Shown: in pieces, positions 15,939 to 23,720 of the stretch
Numbering within the stretch: position 1 is the stretch's first letter
Layout of the letters: every line of letters begins with the position of its first letter
Source of the DNA: an uncultured Clostridia bacterium
Lineage (GTDB): Bacteria > Bacillota > Clostridia > TANB77 > CAG-508
Direction: 5' to 3'
DNA length: 32,525 bases
Assembly (NCBI GenBank): GCA_904384245.1
Contig: CAJFJM010000005.1
Location: 1-32,525, forward strand
Notes under the pieces: generated by a model
Databases searched by the model: none
Told to the model about the DNA's origin: nothing
Seen by the model: only the letters and a program-made list of their open reading frames with translations
Position numbers and translations under genes: made by a program

Positions 15939-17276
15939 ATGTTAAAAAAAGTATTGATTGCAAATAGAGGAGAAATAGCTGTAAGAATAATTAGAGCATG
16001 TAGAGAAATGGGAATAAGAACAGTTGCAATTTATTCGGAAGCAGATAAAAATGCATTACATAAAACATTGGCTGATGAAGCAATATGTATAGGACCAGCA
16101 CAATCAGCAAAAAGTTATTTAAATATGAAGGCGATATTGGAAGCAGCATGTTTAACAGGTGCTGATAGTATTCATCCAGGTTTTGGTTTTTTATCTGAAA
16201 ATCCAAGATTTGCAAAAATATGTGAAGAAATGGGAATCAAATTTATAGGACCAAACCATGAACTTATAGAATTATTAGGAAATAAATCAAAAGCAAAAGA
16301 AACAATGAAGAAAGCAGGAGTACCAGTAGTACCAGGTTCAGAGGGATTATTATCTTCAAAAAAACAAGCAATTGAACTTGCAGAACAAATTAAATATCCA
16401 GTAATGTTAAAAGCATCAGCAGGAGGTGGAGGTAGAGGTATAAGAGTTGCCTATAACCAAAAAGAATTAGAAAGAGAGTATGATTTAGTAAGACAAGAAG
16501 CAAAAGTTTCTTTTAATGATGACAGTATTTATTTAGAAAAATTTGTAGAAAATCCAAGACATGTTGAAATTCAAATTTTAGCAGATGAAAAAGGAAATTG
16601 TGTGCATTTAGGAGAAAGAGATTGTTCAGTACAACGTAGAAATCAAAAAGTATTAGAAGAAACTCCAAGTGGAATTTTAGACGAAAAAACAAGAAGTAAA
16701 ATGGGAGAAGTAGCTGTAAAAGCAGTAAAAGAAATAGGATATACTAATGCAGGAACAATTGAATTTTTAGTAGATAAAAATCTGGATTTCTATTTTATGG
16801 AAATGAATACAAGAGTTCAAGTTGAACATCCAGTAACAGAAATGGTTACAGGGATTGATATAATTAAAGAACAAATAAAAATAGCAAGTGGAGAAAAATT
16901 ATCATTTACACAAAAAGACATAAAATTTACAGGACATAGTATGGAAGCAAGAATAAATGCGGAAAATCCAGAAAAAAACTTTATGCCATGTCCAGGCACA
17001 ATTACAGGTTTGCATTTACCAGGAGGAAATGGAGTAAGAGTAGATACAGCAATTTATTCAGGATATACAGTCCCACCTACATATGACTCAATGCTTGCAA
17101 AAGTAATAGTTCACGGTAAAGACAGAAATGAATCAATAGCAAAACTAAAAAGTGCAATAGCAGAGCTAGTAGTGGATGGAATTCAAACAAATGCAGACTT
17201 TATTTTAAAAATATTAAGTAACAAGGATTTTGTGACTAATAATTATGACACTTCATTTATTCAAAATATCGGATAA
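15939..17276 (+). CDS. accC: Biotin carboxylase subunit of acetyl-CoA carboxylase
   Basis: This enzyme carboxylates the biotin on AccB with ATP and bicarbonate, the first half of malonyl-CoA formation. The 445-residue length is normal. The N-terminal domain opens KKVLIANRGEIAVRIIRACRE; the ATP-grasp part has the glycine-rich KASAGGGGRGIRVAY, and the active site has FMEMNTRVQVEHPVTE. The C-terminal domain includes SMEARINAENP and YDSMLAKVI. ATG 15939 follows GGAGG by seven bases and is preferred over TTG 15924. It is the first gene of accC-accD-accA-fabI; accB is not in the window. The stop codon is inside a REP-like hairpin (17270). Confidence 0.97.
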   Translation: MLKKVLIANRGEIAVRIIRACREMGIRTVAIYSEADKNALHKTLADEAICIGPAQSAKSYLNMKAILEAACLTGADSIHPGFGFLSENPRFAKICEEMGIKFIGPNHELIELLGNKSKAKETMKKAGVPVVPGSEGLLSSKKQAIELAEQIKYPVMLKASAGGGGRGIRVAYNQKELEREYDLVRQEAKVSFNDDSIYLEKFVENPRHVEIQILADEKGNCVHLGERDCSVQRRNQKVLEETPSGILDEKTRSKMGEVAVKAVKEIGYTNAGTIEFLVDKNLDFYFMEMNTRVQVEHPVTEMVTGIDIIKEQIKIASGEKLSFTQKDIKFTGHSMEARINAENPEKNFMPCPGTITGLHLPGGNGVRVDTAIYSGYTVPPTYDSMLAKVIVHGKDRNESIAKLKSAIAELVVDGIQTNADFILKILSNKDFVTNNYDTSFIQNIG

Positions 17277-17300
17277 TAGGGACAGGCTATTTTGTCCGGA
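17270..17300. repeat. REP-like hairpin at the accC stop codon
   Basis: The sequence around ATAGGGACAGGC...TTTTGTCCGGA matches, in inverse orientation, the hairpin at 17563, with some mismatches in its left arm. The accC TAA stop lies in the left arm. With 17563 it forms an inverted pair enclosing about 260 bases of extremely AT-rich spacer. Confidence 0.6.
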
Positions 17301-17562
17301 TTTGAAATGATAGAAGTGATAAAAGATAGAATGTTTAAATTTGAAAAATTGAAAAAGACGGAATATATTGTTTGAATTTAAGCAATGAAATTTAAGTAAT
17401 AAAATTTAAGCAAAGAGTGACTTTGATTATTGGCTGTTTAGATATAAAGGTACTTAACTAAATTAAAGTTATAATTGAGTTTTGAAATAAAAAATAAATT
17501 TAAAATAATAAAAAACTTAAAAATAAAATTAAAAAAAATTAAAATTAAAATTAAAACTAAAA

Positions 17563-17597
17563 TTTCGGACAAAATGGCCTGTCCCTATTGTCCGGAA
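17563..17597. repeat. REP-like hairpin before accD
   Basis: TTTCGGACA pairs with TGTCCGGAAA around AAATGGCCTGTCCCTAT. The inner TGTCCC block is shared with the repeats at 20331, 22176-22295 and the ends of the elements at 10312 and 12645. It lies directly upstream of the accD translation start. Confidence 0.65.
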
Positions 17598-17616
17598 ATG
17601 GATGGAGGGAAAATTT

Positions 17617-18464
17617 TGATTATTGATAAGGTAAGAAAGGTTAATGAAAAAGAAGAAACAAGAACCAGAAATGAAAAAGCTGCAGATATGATGATAGGAA
17701 AATGGGTTAAATGTGATCAGTGTAAAGAAATTATTTATAAAGAGGATTTACATAGAAATTTAAGTGTTTGTCCAAATTGTGGAAAGCATTTTAGATTGTC
17801 TGCAAGAAGAAGAATAAAACAAATTGCTGATGAAGGTACTTTTGAAGAAATAGGACAGGATATTTTAACACAAGATCCATTAAATTTTGAAGGCTATTTG
17901 AAAAAAGTTCAAAGTTTAAAAGAAAAAATAAAGACTGATGAAGCTGTAAAATGTGGAATTTGTGAAATTGAAGGAAATAGAGCAGTTTTAGCTGTAATGG
18001 ATGGTAACTTTTTAATGGGAAGTATGGGAGAAGCTGTAGGAGAAAGAATAACAGTTGCAATTGAAAAAGCAATTGAAGAAAAATTACCATTTGTTATATT
18101 TTGTGTATCAGGTGGAGCAAGAATGCAAGAAGGAATAGTTTCACTTATGCAGATGGCAAAGACATCAGCAGCTGTTCAAAAATTAAATGAAGCAGGGTTA
18201 CTTTATATTACAGTATTGACAGACCCTACAACAGGAGGAGTAACAGCAAGTTTTGCAAGTTTAGGGGATATTATTTTAGCAGAACCTAAAGCACTTATAG
18301 GTTTTGCTGGACCAAGAGTAATAGAACAAACAATAAGACAAAAATTGCCAGAAGGATTTCAAAGTTCAGAATTTTTATTAGAACATGGTTTTATAGACAA
18401 AATAGTAGAAAGAAAAGATATGAAATCAACTATAGCTAAACTTATAGAGTTACATGTTAATTGA
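17617..18464 (+). CDS. accD: Acetyl-CoA carboxylase carboxyltransferase beta subunit
   Basis: With AccA, this subunit transfers the carboxyl group from biotin to acetyl-CoA. The N-terminal zinc ribbon is complete: CDQC ... CPNC. The crotonase-fold body follows: GNFLMGSMGEAVGERI, FVIFCVSGGARMQEG, LTDPTTGGVTASFASLGD and AEPKALIGFAGPRVIEQT, ending EHGFIDKIVER. A longer frame from 17475 would translate the REP hairpin and a Lys/Ile-only stretch, so it is unlikely. I choose TTG 17617 because GGAGGG lies six bases upstream; ATG 17599 is the alternative. It follows accC across the REP-flanked spacer. Confidence 0.93.
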
Positions 18465-18579
18465 AAAAAGTAACTAATTTAAAATTGAGTAACTAAAAGT
18501 TAGTTAATTAAAATCTAAAAATCTATAAGGATAAGGTTTATAGGTAGAACCTAAAATAATAAAAACCTAAATCTAAAAT

Positions 18580-18651
18580 ACAAGGAAAATAATATCTAAA
18601 TATCTGTAATATTGTAAAAAATGAAAAATATATATTTTAGTTTTTCCTTGT
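18580..18651 (+). promoter_or_regulatory. Long hairpin between accD and accA
   Basis: ACAAGGAAAA pairs with TTTTTCCTTGT across a loop of about 50 bases that is itself AT-complementary, ending ten bases before the accA ribosome site. It may modulate accA translation or mRNA stability; no T-run makes it a terminator. Confidence 0.4.
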
Positions 18652-18675
18652 AATGTAAGAAAGGATAAGTGTAAA

Positions 18676-19470
18676 ATGAACAAAGTAACTGCATGGGACA
18701 GAGTAATGCTAGCACGAAAATCAGAAAGACCAAAAGCGCAAGAATATATAAATGAGATTTTTGATGATTTTATAGAATTGCATGGAGACAGAAATTTTGG
18801 AGATGATAAAGCAATCATAGGTGGAATAGCAACATTAGATGGTATGCCTGTAACAGTAATTGGAGAACAAAAAGGTAGAAATGCCAAAGAAAATATAGAA
18901 AGAAATTTTGGAATGCCTAATCCAGAAGGATACAGAAAAGCTTTAAGACTTATGAAGCAAGCTGAAAAATTTAATAGACCAGTAATAACTTTTATAGACA
19001 CTCCAGGAGCATATCCAGGAATGGGTGCAGAAGAAAGAGGACAAGGAGAAGCAATTGCAAGAAGCATTATGGAGATGTCATCTTTAAAAGTTCCAATCAT
19101 ATGTATTGTAATAGGAGAAGGCTCAAGTGGTGGAGCATTAGCAATTGGTGTAGGAGATAAAGTAGTAATGCTAGAAAATGCAATATATTCTATTCTTTCA
19201 CCAGAAGGCTTTGCAAGTATATTATATAAAGATTCATCAAAAGCAAAAGAAGCGGCAGAAAATATGAAGTTAACAGCTAAAGATTTAAAAGAGTTAAATA
19301 TAATAGATGATATAATAAAAGAACCAGAAGGTGGAGCACAGGAGGATTTTGAAAAGGTAGCAAAAGATGTAAAAAAATATTTATTAAAAAATATAAAGAA
19401 ACTAAAGGGAATGAAAAAAGAAGAATTATTACAAAAAAGATATGAAAAAATAAGAAATTTTGGAAAATAG
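18676..19470 (+). CDS. accA: Acetyl-CoA carboxylase carboxyltransferase alpha subunit
   Basis: Partner of AccD in the heterotetrameric carboxyltransferase. Of the usual alpha-subunit features it shows [89 protein letters not shown], and [18 protein letters not shown], which forms the oxyanion and CoA-binding region, then [16 protein letters not shown]. At 264 residues it lacks the longer N-terminal helical extension of proteobacterial forms, as is common in Bacillota. AAGAAAGGA lies about 11 bases before the ATG. It is followed 90 bases later by fabI. Confidence 0.96.
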   Translation: MNKVTAWDRVMLARKSERPKAQEYINEIFDDFIELHGDRNFGDDKAIIGGIATLDGMPVTVIGEQKGRNAKENIERNFGMPNPEGYRKALRLMKQAEKFNRPVITFIDTPGAYPGMGAEERGQGEAIARSIMEMSSLKVPIICIVIGEGSSGGALAIGVGDKVVMLENAIYSILSPEGFASILYKDSSKAKEAAENMKLTAKDLKELNIIDDIIKEPEGGAQEDFEKVAKDVKKYLLKNIKKLKGMKKEELLQKRYEKIRNFGK

Positions 19471-19560
19471 GTAAAAAAATTTTAAATACATTAAATAATT
19501 TAAATAAATGAAAATATCAAAAGATAGATTTCATTTATAAATATAGAGGAGGAATAAAAA

Positions 19561-20331
19561 ATGATTTTAGAAGGAAAAAAAGTAGTAATTATGGGAGTAA
19601 GAAACAAATGGAGTATTGCATGGGGTGCAGTACAATCAGCATCAGAACAAGGAGCAGAAGTAATATGTACATGTTCTGGAGATAGTGAGGAAAAAGTAAA
19701 AGAACTATTAAAAGAAATACCAAATAGTAGTTTATATGTTTGTAATGATGTTAGCAAAGATGAAGATATTGATAATTGTTTAGAACAAATAAAAAAAGAC
19801 CATGGAAAAATAGATGGAATATTACATGCAATAGCACATGCTAACACAGAAGATTTAAGAAACGATTTTATTTTAACATCAAGAGATGGATATGCACATG
19901 CACAAGATGTAAGTAGTTATTCATTAGTAGCAATAGTAAGAATGGCAAAAGAAAAAGATATGTTAAATGAAGGAGCAAGTATAGTTGCATATACATATTA
20001 TGGTTCAGAAAAAGCAATTGAAGGATATAATGTAATGGGAGTTGCAAAAGCAGCATTAGAAGCAAGTATAAGATATTTAGCTGTAGATTTAGGAAAAATA
20101 GGATGCCGTATAAATGGAATATCAGCAGGACCAATAAAAACATTATCTGCTAAAGGAATTAAAGATTTTGGTTCAATATTAACAGTTGTTGAAGAAAAAG
20201 CACCATTACACAGAAATGTAACAACTAAACAAGTTGGTGACAGTACAGCATTTTTGTTTAGTGATTTATCAAGTGCAATTACAGGAGAAATTATTCATGT
20301 TGATAGTGGATATAATATTATGGGTGTGTAA
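19561..20331 (+). CDS. fabI: Enoyl-[acyl-carrier-protein] reductase, FabI type
   Basis: This SDR-fold enzyme performs the last reduction of each fatty-acid elongation cycle (trans-2-enoyl-ACP to acyl-ACP, with NAD(P)H). The sequence has the cofactor segment KVVIMGVRNKWSIAWG, then LHAIAHAN, and the catalytic pair Tyr156 and Lys163 in GYNVMGVAKAALE (Tyr-x6-Lys), with a second Tyr at about 146-147; numbering is the same as in E. coli FabI. Length 256 is normal. AGGAGG lies seven bases before the ATG. It is the last gene of the acc cluster: a strong terminator follows at 20427, and a REP-like repeat abuts the stop codon. The Tyr-x6-Lys spacing argues against a FabK or FabV assignment. Confidence 0.95.
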   Translation: MILEGKKVVIMGVRNKWSIAWGAVQSASEQGAEVICTCSGDSEEKVKELLKEIPNSSLYVCNDVSKDEDIDNCLEQIKKDHGKIDGILHAIAHANTEDLRNDFILTSRDGYAHAQDVSSYSLVAIVRMAKEKDMLNEGASIVAYTYYGSEKAIEGYNVMGVAKAALEASIRYLAVDLGKIGCRINGISAGPIKTLSAKGIKDFGSILTVVEEKAPLHRNVTTKQVGDSTAFLFSDLSSAITGEIIHVDSGYNIMGV

Positions 20332-20358
20332 ACGTTAGGGACACTCCATTTCGTTCAC
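20327..20358. repeat. REP-like repeat at the fabI stop codon
   Basis: AACGTTAGGGACACTCCATT (from 20331) followed by TCGTTCAC is the same unit as the terminal repeats of the elements at 10312 and 12645; AACG pairs with CGTT. The fabI TAA stop overlaps its left end. Confidence 0.65.
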
Positions 20359-20426
20359 AAAATGATGAAATTCTTGATATTCTAGGATTATTTTAGCTTA
20401 TATATTTTTAAAAATAAACAAAAAAT

Positions 20427-20472
20427 AAAAACGATTCAAACAAAATGAAGAAATAGTTTGAATCGTTTTTTT
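20427..20472 (+). terminator. Strong rho-independent terminator after fabI
   Basis: AAAAACGATTCAAAC pairs perfectly (15 bp) with GTTTGAATCGTTTTT around a 14-base loop, ending in a T-run. Confidence 0.85.
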
Positions 20473-20536
20473 ATTCTATTTAATTGATATTTATAAATTT
20501 TGAATTTAATTTTAGTAATAGGAAAAAGATAAAAAA

Positions 20537-20736
20537 TCTTTAAGTTAGATACTTAAAGAATATTTTCTAGTAAATTTTATCAATAAATAACTTTAAAATC
20601 AAGTGTTATAGAATATTTTATAAAATAATTTTAATGATAAAAAATCTAATAAATTGTTTCGAAGAATCTGCTAAATTATATTGATTTCAATACTTTTATG
20701 AGTTTTAAAAAATTCTTTAAGTATCTAACTTAAAGA
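20537..20736. promoter_or_regulatory. Putative invertible promoter segment A (inverton)
   Basis: Two exact 24-bp inverted repeats (20537-20560 and 20713-20736) bound 152 bp upstream of the pilin-like gene. Each repeat consists of arms TCTTTAAGT and ACTTAAAGA around a 5-nt centre (TAGAT left, ATCTA right), the layout of a recombinase crossover site. Inside, on the minus strand, TTGATT (20597-20602) and TAAAAT (20574-20579) are spaced 17 bases and point away from the gene. After inversion this promoter would read into the gene about 60 bases upstream of its ATG. A plus-strand pair (TTGTTT 20654, TATATT 20677, also 17 bases) exists too, so the OFF reading is not certain. Confidence 0.6.
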
Positions 20737-20763
20737 AAAAAACTAAAGAAAGGATTGAAAAAA

Positions 20764-22145
20764 ATGAAAAGATTAAATTTAAGAAAAGACAAAGGAATAA
20801 CGTTATTAGCTTTATCAATAACAATAATAATATTACTAATACTTGCAGGCATAACAATAGTAGGATTAACAGGAGAGAATGGAATGATAAAAAATGCAGG
20901 AAAAGCTAAGAATGAAACAGAAATTGCAGAAGAAAAAGAAATAGTAGAAAGAGCAACAGCTCGGAGCAATGGCACAAGATTCAAGAGGAAATGTGGAACA
21001 AGAACAACTACAAATCAAGTTAAATGAAGAAACAAATAAAAAAACAGAAGTACTAGATAAAGGAGAAGTGCTTGAAATAATATTTACTGAAAGTAACAGA
21101 CACTATATTGTAGACCAAAATGGAAATGTAAGAGAAGAGGAATGGTGGACTTATACTGATGAAAATGAAAATAATTATATAACAAATGGAGATACAACAT
21201 TACAAATTGGAGATTATATTTTGTATGATGCAAATAGTAATGAAGAACAAACATATATTGCAAAAGCAGAAAAAACAGGAATAGAAACAGGAGAAGACCA
21301 AATTTTTAGTAGTTCTTTTGAAACAAAGTGGAGATTATTAGGAGTGGATAATACAAGCAAAGGTGATTATTTAATGTTAGTGCCAGAAACACCTATGCAA
21401 TCTACAAATGCAAAACGGTTTGACTTTAAGAGGAAATATAGGTTATCAATATGGAATAGAAGAAATAGAAAATATCAGTAAAATATATGGTAGTGGAAAA
21501 GGAGCATTATCTGCTAGAGCTATAAAGATAGAAGACATAAATAAAATAACAGGATATAATCCATTAAAAACAGGAGATGGAAAAAAATTTAGAGAAGGAA
21601 CAATGAATGAATATGATGCGAAATTGACAATTACAGGGACAGGATATCTATCATATGACATAAGTTGTTCAAATGGCTTAAAATTAAATTATATATATAG
21701 GAATTTTAATTATTTTAATGAAAATAGAGAGTTTACGTTTTTAGAACAGGGAGAAACAATAACACTGACTAATACATATTATTTTTATTATCCAACAACA
21801 TTAACAACGAATCCGGCAGGAGAAGAAAAAGGAATTAAAACAAGTAGTAGAGAGTATGAAATGATATTTAATGGAAATAAAAGTTATTGGATTGCATCAA
21901 ATTATGTTTTGGGAGGAGGTAAAGATGATTATTATGATGATTTTGTTACATATTCATATGGATTTTTTAATGTAGGATTGAATTATGTAAGATCATGTAG
22001 AGATAATTATTTAATTTATGCTGGAGGTAATCCAAAAAGTTTGGAAAAAAATATTTTACCAATAGTATATTTAAATAAAGATATAGTGTTAAAAGATACA
22101 AAAAATCAAATAAATGGATGTACGGAATGGAAGTTAGAAATATAG
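20764..22145 (+). CDS. Pilin-like surface protein, two +1 frameshifts each at a CGG codon
   Basis: The conceptual product is about 459 residues. It begins MKRLNLRKDKGITLLALSITIIILLILAGITI, a prepilin-like cleavage/methylation signal (KG before a hydrophobic helix, but lacking the usual Glu at +5). A helical stalk follows (KAKNETEIAEEKEIVERAT), then a domain with LEIIFTESNRHYIVDQNGN, LQIGDYI, WRLLGVD, and a C-terminal domain with SARAIKIEDINKITGY, YWIASNYV and WKLEI at its end. The frame changes at 20962 (gct CGG A gca atg) and at 21416 (aaa CGG T ttg act); each +1 step starts at an in-frame CGG. AAAGGA precedes ATG 20764. Expression is probably controlled by the segment at 20537. It may be exported and assembled or anchored with the nearby sortase. 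Confidence 0.75.
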
Positions 22146-22175
22146 AAAAAAGTTAATTCAGAATGTTCAAATTGA

Positions 22176-22202
22176 GAACGAAACGGAGTGTCCCCAATGT
22201 TC
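22176..22202. repeat. REP-like hairpin 1 of a cluster of three
   Basis: GAAC ... GTTC encloses GGAGTGTCCCC, in inverse orientation to the copy at 20327. It lies 30 bases after the pilin-like gene. Confidence 0.6.
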
Positions 22203-22218
22203 ACCCAGTATTCATCGA

Positions 22219-22244
22219 AAACGAAATGGAGTGTTCCCAATGTT
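22219..22244. repeat. REP-like hairpin 2
   Basis: AACGAAATGGAGTGTTCCCA followed by ATGTT is a second copy of the same unit in the same orientation, with a weaker outer stem. Confidence 0.55.
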
Positions 22245-22258
22245 CCTCAATGATCATA

Positions 22259-22295
22259 TTTCCGGACAAAATGGAGTGTCCCTAACGTCCGGAAA
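22259..22295. repeat. REP-like hairpin 3, with a different outer stem
   Basis: The inner AATGGAGTGTCCCTAA is the same as in copies 1 and 2, but the outer stem is TTTCCGGAC/GTCCGGAAA instead of GAACG/CGTTC. Both sides changed together, so pairing is kept. Confidence 0.65.
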
Positions 22296-22594
22296 TGTCG
22301 AATTTTGCGATGAAAAGTTCTTTACAAAAGTAACTTTTTATGTTATATTTTTATTATGAAAAATTTAACTCAAGTTAAGTTTTATTCAAAAAAATTTTTT
22401 CGAAAAAATTAACCCAAAAAAGTAATGAAAAAATTGGCAGGTGATGTGTATGCATAAATTTTTATACTAAAAGATATGTAAATATTATTAGTTTAATTAT
22501 TTCTATTCTAATATTTTGCTTTTTAAATTTTGTAATAGAAATTAAATTTGATTTCAAGAATACCCCTATCTTTGAAATATTCAAACAAAATATT

Positions 22595-23095
22595 ATGAAA
22601 GTAGAAATGAGCTCTAATAGTATTAAGAGAGAAACACAAGAAAAAAATAATGAAAATACAGAGGATTGTAATCTATATCATAATAATCTAAAAATTACTA
22701 CAAATGAAGAAACTGGTTTGATTTGGAAAATTTCTATTCCAATAATATCTTTGGAAGCAAATATTGCAGAAGGCACAAGTAAACAGGTTATGGATTTATA
22801 TGTTGGACATTTTTCGGAAACGAGTAAGACTATTGGAAATATAGGTTTAGCAGCTCATAATAGAGGATATAATGTAAACTATTTTTCAGACTTAAAAAAA
22901 TTAAAAGAAAATGATGAAATTATGTATCAATATATGGATTTTAAAGAAACATATGTTGTAAAAGAAAATTTAATTATAAAAGATAATAATTGGAGTTATT
23001 TAGAAAACACAAAAAATAATACAATTACACTTATTACATGTGTAGAAAATGAACCAGAATATAGAAGATGTATATATGGAATTAAGAAAGAATAA
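22595..23095 (+). CDS. Sortase (class D-like), N-terminal anchor in an extended or shifted frame
   Basis: A membrane-bound transpeptidase that cuts a C-terminal sorting signal and links proteins to the wall. The catalytic residues are visible: His in GLAAHNRG, Cys in TLITCVEN, Arg in PEYRRC. The ATG at 22595 lies inside the open frame, which extends upstream through a hydrophobic helix (VNIISLIISILIFCFLNFVI) to about 22454. The best ribosome site (AGGTGA, 22439) serves ATG 22450 in another frame (MHKF...); deleting one T from the TTTTT run would join it to the body. An in-frame ATA at 22454 is the alternative start. Substrates may be the pilin-like neighbours, though no LPxTG-like tail is seen. 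Confidence 0.82.
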   Translation: MKVEMSSNSIKRETQEKNNENTEDCNLYHNNLKITTNEETGLIWKISIPIISLEANIAEGTSKQVMDLYVGHFSETSKTIGNIGLAAHNRGYNVNYFSDLKKLKENDEIMYQYMDFKETYVVKENLIIKDNNWSYLENTKNNTITLITCVENEPEYRRCIYGIKKE

Positions 23096-23159
23096 ATTTC
23101 TTAATTCCATAAATGTTATTATTTTATTATTCTAAACAAAAATAAAAGGAGTGCGAAGA

Positions 23160-23300
23160 TTGAAAAAGGTATTAAAAATAATTTTAATAGCTATTTGCAT
23201 TTTTATTTTAAATGTTTTATTGTTGTTAAATTCAATAAAAGCTGCAAATTTGGCAAGTATGTTAAGTACGGAAAATATAACTAAAAATGTTAAAAAGTAA
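23160..23300 (+). CDS. Small secreted peptide, 46 aa
   Basis: AAAGGAG lies eight bases before a TTG start. The product KKVLKIILIAICIFILNVLLLLNSIKA then ANLASMLSTEN...KNVKK is a clear signal peptide with an A-x-A-like cleavage site near residue 28 and a mature tail of about 18 residues. It is 64 bases downstream of the sortase gene, on the same strand, with a terminator right after. It could be a secreted signal or an accessory peptide; the family is not recognised. Confidence 0.55.
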   Translation: MKKVLKIILIAICIFILNVLLLLNSIKAANLASMLSTENITKNVKK

Positions 23301-23324
23301 GTTATATAATAAAATGTATTGAAC

Positions 23325-23361
23325 AAAAAAGAAGTGTTTTTTATTAAAAGCTTCTTTTTTT
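23325..23361 (+). terminator. Rho-independent terminator
   Basis: AAAAAAGAAG pairs with CTTCTTTTTT (10 bp) around a 16-base loop, ending the sortase/peptide unit. Confidence 0.6.
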
Positions 23362-23469
23362 ATGTACTTTGACAATATATAATAAAGTAAAACAAAAATG
23401 ACAATTTTTTATTTTATTTTAAAATTCTATATACAAATAATAAAACTATGGTATAATAGCAATGTAAAA

Positions 23470-23616
23470 AATATAATTTATATCATAATTACACAATAAT
23501 AAAAAATAATTTATATCATAATTATATAATAGTAAAAAGCATAATTCATGATATAATCACGGAAACTAAAAAACATAATTTATGTTGTGATTATATAATA
23601 ATTTTAAAAAAATATG
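23470..23616. repeat. Four imperfect AT-rich tandem units
   Basis: Units of about 36-38 bp share AATTTATATCATAATTA and AATAATAAAAA blocks (third and fourth diverged, with ATGATATAATCAC and ATGTTGTGATTATATAAT). They fill most of the 360-base gap before the CNNM-type gene, which contains several TATAAT-like sequences. No gene is seen in the gap. Confidence 0.45.
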
Positions 23617-23720
23617 TAATATTTTTTAAAGTAATATATGATATAATATTTGTAATTGGTATATAATATTAAAAAAATATTAAACAATTTAATTAACAAA
23701 GAAAGGGAAGAACTAAAAAC

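Noticed and set aside
17475..17616. Longer N-terminus for AccD
   Set aside because: It would encode only Lys/Ile repeats and the REP hairpin, with no ribosome site, while GGAGGG lies before TTG 17617.
23470..23616. CRISPR-like array
   Set aside because: Units are adjacent and diverged with no unique spacers, and no cas genes are in the window.
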